This document shows positions 34,407-43,442 of a stretch of DNA of 64,000 bases, one piece after another. Made by a program: the position numbers and the translations under genes. Every line of letters begins with the position of its first letter. Positions within the stretch are counted from its first letter, which is position 1. This stretch comes from CALOAD01 sp942491415 (GTDB lineage: Bacteria; Cyanobacteriota; Vampirovibrionia; Gastranaerophilales; CALOAD01), in NCBI GenBank assembly GCA_942491415.1, contig CALOAD010000022.1, forward strand, positions 184,430 to 248,429, read 5' to 3'. The notes beneath the pieces were generated by a model. That model was given only the letters and a program-made list of their open reading frames with translations, ran no database searches and was not told the origin of the DNA.

Positions 34407-37034
34407 ATGTATAAAAAAAGCACTTTAAAGGTTTTAGCAGCATTTGTTTTTAGTTTTTATTCAATGGCATGTTTTGCTGTAGATAATAATATTCAGGTTT
34501 TTAACCTTAAAAACGGGCATACTGTAGTTATAAAAGAGGTTCAGACTAATCCTATCGTAACTATTGATACTTGGGTAAAAACAGGTTCTGTAAATGAAAC
34601 AGCTCAAAACAACGGCGTTGCTCATTTTTTGGAGCATTTGTTTTTTAAAGGAACAAAAAATCATAAACAAGGTGAATTTGAAAAAATATTAGAAGGTAAG
34701 GGTGGTGTTTTTAATGCTGCAACCAGCAAGGATTTCACTCATTTTTATGTAACAATCGCATCTCAGTATTTTAATGATGCTTTAGATCTTCATGCCGATA
34801 TGCTTTTGAATCCTTCAATACCTCCTGCGGAATTAAAAAGAGAGCGTAAAGTAGTTATAGAGGAAATAGGCAGGTCTGAAGATAACCCTCAAAGGACTGT
34901 TTTTAATAATTTGAATACAACATTGTTTAAACAACACCCTTATAAACAAACAGTTTTAGGGACAAGGGATGTTGTTGCAAATATTAAAAGGGAATCTATA
35001 TTTGATTTTTATCATAAATGGTATAGACCATCCAATATGGTTACCGTGATAGTCGGTGATGTTGATGCTGAAAAGATTTTGCCTCTTGTAACACAAGAAT
35101 TTAAAGGTAGCTATACAACAGCCAAAGCAGTAAAAAGCAAATATAAAAAAGAGCCTTTTATTAATAAAAAAACGGAAGTTATTGAAAAAGGTGATTATAA
35201 CACGGCTTATATGATAGTAGGCTTTAAGTGTGTTGATATTAAAGGTAAAAAAGATTCTCAAGCTCTTGATCTTGCAGGGCTAATATTAGGAGATGGGCGC
35301 AGTTCAAGGCTTTATCAGGAAATAAAAGAGCAAAAACAATTAGCGGATTCTATTGACTCAGGGCATTATTCGCTGAGAGATGATAGCATTTTTTATGTGA
35401 GTTCTTCTTTTGAGCCTAAAAACGAACAAAGGCTTAAAAAAGAAATAATAGCTCAACTTATAAAACTTAGAGATGGTGGAGTTACTCAAGCTGAGCTTGA
35501 TAAAGCGAAAACAATTTTGCAACGAAGCTTTTTATATTCAAACGAATCGGTTTCAAATATAGCAAATTCTATTGGTTATAATATGACTTTAACCGGTGAT
35601 ATAAAAGCTTATACTGAATATATTGATGAAATAAATAAAATCACAATAGAAGATGTTCAAAAAACATTAAAGAAATATATTTTAGAGTCTAAAATGGCTG
35701 TTTCGGTTTTACTTCCTGAGAACAATGAAAAACCTGTTGCATATTTTCAAGATCAAAAAGGAAAAACAGCTAAGTATAGACTTGATAATGGCATTGATCT
35801 TATTACAGAAAAAAATGATTCTAATGACATAGTTTCATTGAGTATATTCGTAAAAGGCGGCAAGTTTGTTGAATCTAAGCCCGGGACGACTTCTGTACTT
35901 GTGAAAACTCTTATGAAGGGAACAAAAACACGAAGTGCCGTTGAAATAGCTCAAGAACTGGAAGAATCAGGGATTGTGATAAGTCCGTCAATTAATTCTG
36001 ATTATTTTGAAATTTCTTTAAAGTCAACAACTCAAGACTTTGACAAAGCTTTTAATGTGCTTTTTGATATATTGAATAATCCTAAATTTGATAAAATGCA
36101 AATAGAAAAAGCTAAAAAAGATATAATAAATGGAATTAAATCATCTCGTGATGATCCTTCAGCAGTGGCGTTTGAAGAATTTGGTCATGCTTTTTACGGC
36201 AATCATCCTTATGGCAGAAATGGGAAAGTTTTAGAGAAAACAGTCCCAACAGTTTCTCGTGGAGATGTTGTGAGTTATTTTGATGATTATATAATTCCAC
36301 AAAATATGGTAGTTTCAGTGGCAGGAAATTTTGAAAAAAGTGATATTGTAAACAAATTTTCTTCATTCAAGTTAAAAAAAGGAAAAATCGTTGATGCAAA
36401 AAGTTTCGTAATGCCTTTCAATGCTTTGAATAACGACAAGTTTATTGCTACAGAAAAAGACACTTCTACAGCTTGGTATGTAATAGGCTGGAAGGCACCA
36501 AGTATCGGCAATGAAAAAGATTATGCTACTTTAAAAGTTTTAGACACCATACTGGGAGGAGGAATGAGCTCGAGGCTTTTCTCTAACTTAAGAGAAAAAC
36601 AGGGATTAGCTTATGAAATAAGTTCAACATACCCAACCAGGTTGGATAATACTTCTTTTGCAATGTACATTGGTACTAATCCTAAAAATTTAGAACTTGC
36701 CAAAAAAGGTTTTTTGAAGGAAATTAATAGAATCAAAAAAGAGTATGTTTCTGAAGAAGAGTTGAAAAGCGTAAAGCAAGCTATTATAGGGCGTTTTGCA
36801 CTCTCGCAGGAGACAAATGGGCAAAAGGCTCATATGCTCGGCTGGTATGAAGTATTGGGCGAAGGTTATCAATTTAAGGATCGTTTTTTAAATTTGATAA
36901 ATAATGTCACTTCAGAAGATATAATGAAAGCGGCAAACAAGTATTTGAATAGCCCTTCGGTAGTATCTGTAATTGGACCGAGAGATAGTTTGAAAGTGTT
37001 GAAAAAGGAAAAGGGTTTTGAAAGTAAGCGTTAA
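34407..37034 (+). CDS. Exported M16 family zinc metallopeptidase, two-half form
   Basis: 875 residues. Signal peptide (LKVLAAFVFSFYSMACFA, cleavage near residue 24), then an M16 catalytic half with the inverted zinc motif His73-Phe-Leu-Glu76-His77 and the distal Glu in RKVVIEEIGRSEDNP. The second half (~450-875) repeats the fold (IDLITEKNDSNDIVSLSIFV, FVESKPGTTSVLVKTLMKGT) but has no HxxEH, so it is the non-catalytic partner half. Many bacteria encode the two halves as separate pitrilysin-like subunits; here they are joined. Probably degrades peptides outside the cytoplasmic membrane. It overlaps thrB by 17 bases. Confidence 0.9.
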   Translation: MYKKSTLKVLAAFVFSFYSMACFAVDNNIQVFNLKNGHTVVIKEVQTNPIVTIDTWVKTGSVNETAQNNGVAHFLEHLFFKGTKNHKQGEFEKILEGKGGVFNAATSKDFTHFYVTIASQYFNDALDLHADMLLNPSIPPAELKRERKVVIEEIGRSEDNPQRTVFNNLNTTLFKQHPYKQTVLGTRDVVANIKRESIFDFYHKWYRPSNMVTVIVGDVDAEKILPLVTQEFKGSYTTAKAVKSKYKKEPFINKKTEVIEKGDYNTAYMIVGFKCVDIKGKKDSQALDLAGLILGDGRSSRLYQEIKEQKQLADSIDSGHYSLRDDSIFYVSSSFEPKNEQRLKKEIIAQLIKLRDGGVTQAELDKAKTILQRSFLYSNESVSNIANSIGYNMTLTGDIKAYTEYIDEINKITIEDVQKTLKKYILESKMAVSVLLPENNEKPVAYFQDQKGKTAKYRLDNGIDLITEKNDSNDIVSLSIFVKGGKFVESKPGTTSVLVKTLMKGTKTRSAVEIAQELEESGIVISPSINSDYFEISLKSTTQDFDKAFNVLFDILNNPKFDKMQIEKAKKDIINGIKSSRDDPSAVAFEEFGHAFYGNHPYGRNGKVLEKTVPTVSRGDVVSYFDDYIIPQNMVVSVAGNFEKSDIVNKFSSFKLKKGKIVDAKSFVMPFNALNNDKFIATEKDTSTAWYVIGWKAPSIGNEKDYATLKVLDTILGGGMSSRLFSNLREKQGLAYEISSTYPTRLDNTSFAMYIGTNPKNLELAKKGFLKEINRIKKEYVSEEELKSVKQAIIGRFALSQETNGQKAHMLGWYEVLGEGYQFKDRFLNLINNVTSEDIMKAANKYLNSPSVVSVIGPRDSLKVLKKEKGFESKR

Positions 37035-37947
37035 AGTACCCGCTACAACTGCAAATTTAGGACCGGGTTTTGATTGTTTTGGACTTGCACTTCCTATATA
37101 TAATAAAATTACAATAGAAGAAACTGTATATCCGACAACAGGTTTGGAAATAAATCTAATAGCACCTGAAGATGCACAAATGACAGATTTTAGGATCCCA
37201 ACGGATGAGTCAAATATAGCATATAAAGCTATAGAGCTTCTTTATACATATGTAGGTCAGACACCACCTGCGATGAGAATAAATATAGAGACGGAAATAC
37301 CTATTGCAAGAGGCTTGGGAAGTAGTTCCTCTGTTATTATAGGTGGATTGGTTGCCGCAAATGAACTCTTAGGTAAACCTGCGGATGAAGCAGCTTTGCT
37401 TGCAATTGCAAACGAAGTTGAGGGACATCCTGATAACATAACCCCTGCCCTTGTAGGTGGTTTTGTATTATCTTCCGTAGAGTCTGATGCAAGTGTTATT
37501 TACAGGAAAATAGATTGGCCTGATGATTGGAAATTAACGGTTTGTATTCCTGATTATGAACTTTCTACTTCTATTTCAAGATCTGTATTACCGGAAGAGG
37601 TTTCTATTAAAGATGCTGCATTTAATGCCAGACGTTGCGCAATGTTTATAGAAGCTTTAAATTCAAAAGATTCGGATTTAATGCGTTTTGCGTTGCAAGA
37701 TAAATTGCATCAACCTCATAGAATGAGACTTGTGCCCGGATTAGATAAAATTATAGAATCATTAAAACATACCGAGAATGTCTTAGGTGTTGTTTTGAGT
37801 GGTGCAGGACCCTCTATATTGGTTGTTTCGGAAGGCAATAATCTTGATCAAATACGTGGAACCATTAAAAATATTTGGGAAGATATGAGTGTAAAAGCTG
37901 AAATCAAAACATTAAAGGTTGTTAATGAAGGTGCAACTTTATTGTAA
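37018..37947 (+). CDS. thrB: Homoserine kinase
   Basis: 309 residues, GHMP kinase family. Phosphorylates L-homoserine on the way to threonine. It begins at a TTG (KVSVKVPATTANLGPGFDCF), which follows AAAGGAAAAGGG. Other motifs: ATP loop IPIARGLGSSSSVIIGGLVA, EVEGHPDNITPALVGGFVL, and GVVLSGAGPSILVVSEGN. It overlaps the end of the M16 gene, so it is translationally coupled to it. The threonine pathway partners (thrA, thrC) are not in this window. Confidence 0.94.
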   Translation: MKVSVKVPATTANLGPGFDCFGLALPIYNKITIEETVYPTTGLEINLIAPEDAQMTDFRIPTDESNIAYKAIELLYTYVGQTPPAMRINIETEIPIARGLGSSSSVIIGGLVAANELLGKPADEAALLAIANEVEGHPDNITPALVGGFVLSSVESDASVIYRKIDWPDDWKLTVCIPDYELSTSISRSVLPEEVSIKDAAFNARRCAMFIEALNSKDSDLMRFALQDKLHQPHRMRLVPGLDKIIESLKHTENVLGVVLSGAGPSILVVSEGNNLDQIRGTIKNIWEDMSVKAEIKTLKVVNEGATLL

Positions 37948-37962
37948 GAAGAAATATATAGT

Positions 37963-37993
37963 AAAAAGCGTCCTTTATTAAAGGACGCTTTTT
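37963..37993. terminator. Bidirectional terminator between thrB and sucD
   Basis: AAAAAGCGTCCTTTA pairs with TAAAGGACGCTTTTT with a one-base loop, flanked by A/T runs on both strands. Confidence 0.9.
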
Positions 37994-38008
37994 ATTGGCT
38001 TTATAAAT

Positions 38009-38890
38009 TTAAGTGCTTATTTTATCTAATTGCTTTTTTATAGTAATTCCAAGTTCAGCAGGGTTTTTGCAAACAGTTATGCCTGCTTCTTGCAGGGCTT
38101 GCATTTTACCTGTTGCAGTTCCTTTACCTCCTGATATTATTGCTCCGGCATGTCCCATTCTTTTTCCGGGAGGTGCGCTAATACCTGCGATAAAACTTAT
38201 TACAGGCTTTGTTACGTTTTTCTTGATGAAATCAGCGGCTTCTTCTTCTGCAGTCCCGCCAATTTCCCCTACAAGGCAAATAGCTTTTGTTTCAGGGTCT
38301 TTTTCAAACTCGGCAAGACAGTCAATAAAAGAAGTTCCAATGATAGGATCTCCACCTATGCCTACGCAGGTTGATTGCCCTATTCCCAGTTGTGTGAGTT
38401 GATGCACAGCTTCGTATGTTAAAGTTCCGCTTCTTGAAATAATTCCTACAGGACCTTTTTTGTGGATATGTCCGGGCATTATTCCGATTTTAGCTTCTTC
38501 AGGTGAAATTATGCCGGGACAATTAGGTCCTATGAGTCTACATCCTTTTTCTTGGGCGTATTTTTTTGCTTTTAGCATATCTGTAACCGGGATACCCTCT
38601 GTTATGCAGATTATAAGTTCGATTTTACTGTCAGCGGCTTCCATTATTGCATCTGCTGCAAATGCAGGAGGTACAAAGATGAGGGATGCATTAGCGTTTA
38701 ATGCTGATTTTGCTTCGGCAACGGTGTTAAATACAGGAAGTCCAAATGCCTCTTGTCCGCCTTTACCGGGTGTTACTCCTCCTACTATTTGCGAGCCGTA
38801 TTCCAAGCATTTTTGTGCGTGGAATCCGCCTTCTTTTCCCGTTATTCCCTGAACGATTATTTTGGTGTTTTTATTTGCAAATATTGTCAT
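38009..38890 (-). CDS. sucD: Succinate-CoA ligase, alpha subunit
   Basis: 293 residues. Alpha subunit of succinyl-CoA synthetase; carries the CoA site and the phospho-histidine. Visible: KIIVQGITGKEGGFHAQKCL, GGVTPGKGGQEAFGLPVF, IGPNCPGIISPEEAKIGIMP, and the phospho-His motif KRMGHAGAIISGGKGTATGK. Converts succinyl-CoA to succinate with formation of ATP or GTP. It lies 14 bases after sucC in one unit. Together with KorCA/KorB this gives the oxidative 2-oxoglutarate to succinate branch. Confidence 0.96.
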   Translation of the reverse strand: MTIFANKNTKIIVQGITGKEGGFHAQKCLEYGSQIVGGVTPGKGGQEAFGLPVFNTVAEAKSALNANASLIFVPPAFAADAIMEAADSKIELIICITEGIPVTDMLKAKKYAQEKGCRLIGPNCPGIISPEEAKIGIMPGHIHKKGPVGIISRSGTLTYEAVHQLTQLGIGQSTCVGIGGDPIIGTSFIDCLAEFEKDPETKAICLVGEIGGTAEEEAADFIKKNVTKPVISFIAGISAPPGKRMGHAGAIISGGKGTATGKMQALQEAGITVCKNPAELGITIKKQLDKIST

Positions 38891-38904
38891 TTTTTAAAAC
38901 CTTT

Positions 38905-40071
38905 CTAAGCCGTAATTTTAACTGATTCTTGGATTAGAGTTATAGCTTGACCCAGTGAATCCGCAACTTTGAATTTTAGTCCTGATTTGTTTAATATTTC
39001 ACTGCCTTCTTCGCAGTTAGTTCCTTCAAGCCTTACTATCACAGGGATGTCAGTTTGTAAGTTACTTACGGCGTTTTTTATGCCCTCTGCCAGTATATCG
39101 CATCTTAAAATTCCGCCGAATATATTGATAAATACCGCTTTTACATTATTATCGCTTAGTAAAAGTCTAAAGGCGTTTTCAATATTCTCGGCGTTGGCTC
39201 CACCGCCTACGTCCAAAAAATTAGCAGGTTCGGTGCCGGCATGTTTTATTATGTCCATTGTTGCCATTGCAAGACCGGCTCCGTTGACCATACATCCTAC
39301 CGATCCGTTTAATTTTATATAATTTAAATTGTATTTTGAAGCCTCTAGTTCAAGAGGGTTTTCTTCGTCTGTATCTCGCATTTCAACAATATCAGGGTGT
39401 CTATAAAGAGCGTTATCATCAAAATTTATTTTTCCGTCAACTGCAAAAAGTTGCCCTTCTTTTGTTACTACAAGAGGATTTATCTCAACCAAAGAACAGT
39501 CTTTTTCTGTGAATAGTTTATAAAGACCTTTAGCTATAACGGCAAATTGTTTAGAAAGATCCCCTTTTATTTTTAAAGCGGTGCAAAGGTTTCTTATATT
39601 GAAAGGTTTTATTCCGTAACGAATATCAATAGATTCTTTGTGAATTTTTTCAGGTGTTTTTTCTGCAATTTCTTCAATATCCATGCCACCTTCAGTGCTT
39701 GCGATTATTGTTATACATTCTTTCGCTCTATCGACGGTTAAGCTGATATAAAATTCTTTATCAATGTTTATTCCTTCCTCGATGAGTACTTTTTTTACTA
39801 ACTTACCCTCATCACCTGTTTGTACGCTTTTTAGTTCCATGCCAATGATGTTATTAGCGTAAGATTTTAATTCTTCTTTGGTTTTTGCAAGTTTTATGCC
39901 GCCTGCTTTACCTCTTGCGCCGGAATGCACTTGGGCTTTGATAACACATGGAAAGCCTGTTTTTTCAGCAGCGTTAATACTTTCTTCGGTGCTAACTGTT
40001 AAAAAACCATTTGGAGTAGGGATTTTAAAATCTCTAAAAATTTTCTTTGCCTGATATTCGTGAATTTTCAT
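38905..40071 (-). CDS. sucC: Succinate-CoA ligase, beta subunit
   Basis: 388 residues with ATP-grasp fold: MKIHEYQAKKIFRDFKIPTP, CVIKAQVHSGARGKAGGIKL, EINPLVVTKEGQLFAVDGKI, and the C-terminal flavodoxin-like part (ANFLDVGGGANAENIENAFR, INIFGGILRCDILAEGIKNA). Binds the nucleotide and succinate. First gene of the sucCD unit; ribosome site AAAAGGAAATATC. A TATAAT lies on the minus strand at 40119-40114, and an inverted repeat sits over the presumed start of transcription. Confidence 0.96.
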   Translation of the reverse strand: MKIHEYQAKKIFRDFKIPTPNGFLTVSTEESINAAEKTGFPCVIKAQVHSGARGKAGGIKLAKTKEELKSYANNIIGMELKSVQTGDEGKLVKKVLIEEGINIDKEFYISLTVDRAKECITIIASTEGGMDIEEIAEKTPEKIHKESIDIRYGIKPFNIRNLCTALKIKGDLSKQFAVIAKGLYKLFTEKDCSLVEINPLVVTKEGQLFAVDGKINFDDNALYRHPDIVEMRDTDEENPLELEASKYNLNYIKLNGSVGCMVNGAGLAMATMDIIKHAGTEPANFLDVGGGANAENIENAFRLLLSDNNVKAVFINIFGGILRCDILAEGIKNAVSNLQTDIPVIVRLEGTNCEEGSEILNKSGLKFKVADSLGQAITLIQESVKITA

Positions 40072-40092
40072 GATATTTCCTTTTGATAGGCT

Positions 40093-40119
40093 CTGTTATA
40101 ACTTGTAACAGGCATTATA
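40093..40119 (-). promoter_or_regulatory. Candidate sucC -10 box with overlapping inverted repeat
   Basis: On the minus strand TATAAT (40119-40114) is followed by CTGTTA-N7-TAACAG (40111-40093), a 19-bp inverted repeat located at the expected transcription start, a usual repressor position. No convincing -35 is seen. Confidence 0.4.
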
Positions 40120-40302
40120 ATATATATTTTAACCTTTATCGGTGTAAAATATTATATTCCTTTAAAATCCATGTCCGCAAGGATTTTAAAGTGTTAAAAA
40201 ATGTAAACAAGATTTAAGTTCGCTATCAAGTTTTTTTTTGAATTTAAAACATATGTTAAGAATATTTTAAAATTACATTGGTTAAAAAAGGAGATATTTA
40301 AA

Positions 40303-40743
40303 ATGCAAGTAGATTTAAAGAATGTTGTGGTTAGAGCTAAAGATTTTATTGGGTCGGGCACAAGACCTTTGTATCTTTATAAAGAGGCTCAGGGAAGTTC
40401 AGCGGAATTAAAGAGATTTAGGTACGATTTACAACATTCAGGTAAAAGGGCATTTATTGTAAATAAGGGTGGAAAAAGTGTTGTTGTCATCAGAAATAAA
40501 GAAATAAAACATCCTTATAAATTGGCATTTAATATATTAAAGGCTAGATTAACAGGAAAATTCAAGGCATTGGGAGGTTTAAAAGAAGCAGTCGATAAAG
40601 GTATTAATATTTATGATAAAGATCTAAACAAATTATTCAAGTCATTTGATTCACCTGATGCTATAGTTAGAATCTTTGGTGGTAAAATAGAATTTAAAAA
40701 TGTGTTAAAAGCAGCAAAAGGCATGGCTAAAAGACTTGTTTAG
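40303..40743 (+). CDS. Basic protein of unknown function
   Basis: 146 residues, behind AAAAAAGGAGATATTTAAA, a strong ribosome site. The protein is lysine-rich and without signal peptide or membrane segment (VVRAKDFIGSGTRPLYLYKE; FRYDLQHSGKRAFIVNKGGK; LAFNILKARLTGKFKALGGL; RIFGGKIEFKNVLKAAKGMA). The beta-rich first half and helical second half do not match a family I know. Single gene with its own terminator, next to the first dispersed element. Confidence 0.65.
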   Translation: MQVDLKNVVVRAKDFIGSGTRPLYLYKEAQGSSAELKRFRYDLQHSGKRAFIVNKGGKSVVVIRNKEIKHPYKLAFNILKARLTGKFKALGGLKEAVDKGINIYDKDLNKLFKSFDSPDAIVRIFGGKIEFKNVLKAAKGMAKRLV

Positions 40744-40766
40744 TAGTTGATGAAAAATAATGAATT

Positions 40767-40799
40767 AATAGGGTTTGATTTTTAAAATCAAACCCTATT
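40767..40799 (+). terminator. Intrinsic terminator
   Basis: AATAGGGTTTGATTTT pairs perfectly with AAAATCAAACCCTATT around one base, followed by TTTG. Confidence 0.85.
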
Positions 40800-40808
40800 T
40801 TGTTGTGG

Positions 40809-41680
40809 ATAAAAAGTATTATGTAAAAAAGGTTACTCTCTCCGAGGGGGAACTTTTTACACAAAAAGTTCCATAAAAACCTGCCTCCGTAAAACTTTTC
40901 TATTTTACTAAACTTCGTTAAATTAAAGCATAATAATCTAAAAATGCTGCATAACTCGCTATCGCTCAAACAATGCAGCTTGTGAAGAACTCTTCACTTC
41001 GTTAAGTAAAAAACGAAAAGATTTAAAGTCGGCATTAAAAAAGAAACTTACGAAAATAAACTACGGTCTGTTTTTTAAAAAAATTAAACCCGGCAAGCGA
41101 ATTAGAGATTCTTAAAAAGTTATTCCTGAGAAAATTTACCCCCCTGAAGTAATCTCAAAACACCTTAAAACAAACGAGGCAAAAGTCAAAAGACCTACTT
41201 TAAAATCTATAATCTAACCATGAAAAATCAAAAAACAAGAAAAAATTAAATTTCTTTAGGGGGTGAATTTTTGATTTAATAACCTTTTTATAGAAAATCT
41301 ATGAGCGTCTAAGCTTAGGTTTTTCAGCCTTGCTTGTCAAGGTGAAAAACCATCAAAATAAAGCCAAAAAATGAGCTTTACTTGTTAAAGTGATAACCAC
41401 GGGATTAAAGCTTTGTAACTCTCTCCGAGGGGGGACTTTTTTAAAAAAGTCCCGCAAAAACCTCGACACGAATTGATTTTCTTGTTTTGATACGCTCCAC
41501 TTGATTTTGATCTTCTTTTTAAGACCTGCTTGCTAACTCGCTAACGCTCAAACACAGCAAGCCTCCTTTATATTTGGCGTTTCGCTTTAAAACTTACGAA
41601 AATCAATTACGGTCTATTTTTAGAAAAATCAAATTGAAATGAACGAATTAGAATTTAAAAAATTACATAATACTTTTTAT
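40809..41680. mobile_element. Dispersed non-coding element, copy A (872 bp, terminal inverted repeats)
   Basis: Ends are perfect 18-bp inverted repeats: ATAAAAAGTATTATGTAA (40809-40826) and its complement (41663-41680). No credible gene inside. Structured parts: hairpin GGAACTTTTT/AAAAAGTTCC (40849-40872); CTGCAT/ATGCAG around a loop containing AACTCGCT and CGCTCAAACA (about 40945-40980); the block with CCCCCCTGAAGTAATC and TTTCTTTAGGGGGTGAA (about 41135-41290); a GGTTTTTC/GAAAAACC hairpin (about 41320-41352); palindrome GGGACTTTTTT/AAAAAAGTCCC (41432-41453); and AATTGATTTTC (about 41470) with GAAAATCAATT (about 41600). The same modules occur at 53.9 and 59.8 kb with changed but still pairing stems. 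No target duplication is clear. It ends 78 bases before the ABC transporter gene. Confidence 0.75.
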
Positions 41681-41758
41681 ATGACTATCATTTTTATTTG
41701 ATTGTTTTTGAAAAATTAATGTAGAATATAGATATATAGAAATAGAAGTTATAAAAAA

Positions 41759-42751
41759 ATGGAAAATATACTTGAAATAAAAGATTTAAATATTGCATTT
41801 CAACTTCAAGAACAACAAGCAAAAGCTATCCATGGTGTTAGTTTAAGCTTGCAAAAAGGTAAGTCTTTAGGCATTGTTGGAGAATCAGGCTGTGGAAAAA
41901 CAGTAACGGCAATGTCAATAATGAGATTATTACCTAAAAATGCTGTGATACAATCAGGAAATGTTCTTTACGAAGGGAAAAGTGTCTTTGGGCTTAAAGA
42001 TAAAGAAATGCGCAATATTAGAGGTGGTAAAATAGGTCTTATCCCTCAAGATCCTTTAACTTCTTTAAATCCGCTTTTTACGATAGGTGAGCAGATCTTA
42101 GAAGCTGTTAAAATTCATCATCAAGTTAGTAATAAAAAAGCTAAGGAAATAGCAATACAGGCTTTAAAAGATGTAAAAATCCCGGAACCTGAGAATCGTT
42201 TTAATGACTACCCTCATCAATTTTCAGGAGGTATGCGTCAAAGAGTCATTATAGCAATGGCACTTAGTTGTAATCCTGATCTTTTAATTGCTGATGAGCC
42301 AACAACAGCTTTGGATGTTACAGTGCAGGCTCAAATTTTAAAATTGATTAAGGATATTCAAGAAGAAAAGGGAGCTTCTCTTATTTTAATAACCCATGAC
42401 TTGGGTGTAGTAGCAGAAGTCTGCGATGAGGTTGCTGTTATGTATGCAGGACGTATAGTAGAGCATGCCGGTATAAAAGAAATTTTTGAAAATCCTTTGC
42501 ATCCTTATACAAAAGGATTATTAGAATCTTTGCCGGGTAATAAAGAAAGAGGCTTAAATCCTATAAAAGGTCAACCTCCTGCTATTACAGATGATATATC
42601 GGGTTGTCCGTTTAACCCCAGATGTAAATATAAAATGGCAAAATGTGAACAGCATGATCCTAATTTATTAGAACGTGGGTTGAATCATCAAGTGGCTTGT
42701 TGGCTTTACGATAAAGAAAAAGAAGACAATGTAGATGATCAAAGTTTTTAA
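41759..42751 (+). CDS. Peptide/nickel-type ABC transporter ATP-binding protein (DppD/OppD)
   Basis: 330 residues. Walker A GIVGESGCGKTVTAMSIMRL, Q-loop LIPQDPLTSLNPLF, ABC signature FSGGMRQRVIIAMAL, Walker B LLIADEPTTALDV, H-loop LILITHDLGVVAE. The C-terminal oligopeptide-transporter extension has four cysteines (CPFNPRCKYKMAKCEQHD and later VACWLY), the cluster-like motif typical of DppD/OppD. Such subunits power import of di- or oligopeptides. No permease, DppF or binding protein lies beside it, so the rest of the transporter must be elsewhere. Its ATG directly follows an AT-rich leader with only a weak ribosome site. Confidence 0.9.
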   Translation: MENILEIKDLNIAFQLQEQQAKAIHGVSLSLQKGKSLGIVGESGCGKTVTAMSIMRLLPKNAVIQSGNVLYEGKSVFGLKDKEMRNIRGGKIGLIPQDPLTSLNPLFTIGEQILEAVKIHHQVSNKKAKEIAIQALKDVKIPEPENRFNDYPHQFSGGMRQRVIIAMALSCNPDLLIADEPTTALDVTVQAQILKLIKDIQEEKGASLILITHDLGVVAEVCDEVAVMYAGRIVEHAGIKEIFENPLHPYTKGLLESLPGNKERGLNPIKGQPPAITDDISGCPFNPRCKYKMAKCEQHDPNLLERGLNHQVACWLYDKEKEDNVDDQSF

Positions 42752-42790
42752 TTAGATGTTTTAGATTTGAACCTAAGAGTCAGATTTTAA

Positions 42791-42830
42791 AATAATACCG
42801 AATTTTTATTAAAAATTCGGTATTATTATT
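42791..42830 (+). terminator. Intrinsic terminator of the ABC gene
   Basis: AATAATACCGAATTTTT pairs with AAAAATTCGGTATTATT, loop ATT, followed by ATTTTT. Confidence 0.88.
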
Positions 42831-43006
42831 TTTAACCTTTGAATGAAAAACCATGCTATGTCTTAAAAAGATGAAGTATTTTTAAAGATTAAGAAATATT
42901 TATAATTTGAAATTAAGTTTCCTTAAAACACTTGCTACAAATTTATGTTCGTGTTTTTCTTATGTTACCGTTATGCGAAGTTTAAAGAAAACCATGAATA
43001 AAGGTC

Positions 43007-43035
43007 TTGACAGTTAGTTTTGTCCTTAATAATAT
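43007..43035 (+). promoter_or_regulatory. Consensus promoter of the tRNA-tuf cluster
   Basis: TTGACA (43007-43012), 17-base spacer, TAATAT (43030-43035). The first tRNA starts 21 bases further on. This is the strongest promoter match in the window, fitting for a stable-RNA and EF-Tu transcript. Confidence 0.8.
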
Positions 43036-43056
43036 AAAAACTCGCATAGGCACAGC

Positions 43057-43128
43057 GCCGGTGTAGCTCAAAGGTAGAGCAACGGTTTTGTAAACCGTAG
43101 GTTGTAGGTTCAATTCCTATCACCGGCT
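43057..43128 (+). tRNA. tRNA-Thr (anticodon UGU)
   Basis: Acceptor GCCGGTG pairs with CACCGGC; anticodon loop TTTGTAA with anticodon TGT; T-loop GTTCAATTC. Discriminator T; CCA not encoded. First of three tRNAs before tuf. Confidence 0.96.
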
Positions 43129-43203
43129 TTTAAAGACAATACTGAAGAGATTAAAAAACTCGACAGGAGTTTGGACCTAGTTTTAACTTAATTGTCTTAG
43201 TGT

Positions 43204-43286
43204 GGGTAGGTGCCCGAGTGGTTAAAGGGAGCAGACTGTAAATCTGCCGTCTAGCGACTACGTTGGTTCGAATCCAACCCTGCCCA
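43204..43286 (+). tRNA. tRNA-Tyr (anticodon GUA)
   Basis: Acceptor GGGTAGG pairs with CCTGCCC; anticodon stem GCAGA/TCTGC with loop CTGTAAA, anticodon GTA; long variable arm (about 13 nt) as in class II tRNA-Tyr; T-arm TTGGTTCGAATCCAA. CCA not encoded. Confidence 0.96.
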
Positions 43287-43310
43287 TTCTTCATTTGCTA
43301 CTTCCCATAG

Positions 43311-43382
43311 GCCCATGTGGCGCAGGGGTAGCGCATCCCCTTGGTAAGGGGAAGGTCGCGAGTTCAAGTCTCGCCATGGGCT
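43311..43382 (+). tRNA. tRNA-Thr (anticodon GGU)
   Basis: Acceptor GCCCATG pairs with CATGGGC; anticodon loop TTGGTAA, anticodon GGT; T-loop GTTCAAGTC. CCA not encoded. It ends 60 bases before tuf. The arrangement of Thr-Tyr-Thr tRNAs before tuf recalls the thrU-tyrU-glyT-thrT-tufB operon of E. coli. Confidence 0.96.
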
Positions 43383-43442
43383 AAAATTAGTAAAAGTTTT
43401 AGCAAAAAGCAATAAGTAGATACTTGCAAAAGGAGAAACAAA

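Noticed and set aside
40727..40969. 80-codon minus-strand open frame
   Set aside because: It lies across a terminator and the end of the dispersed element, has no ribosome site and odd composition.
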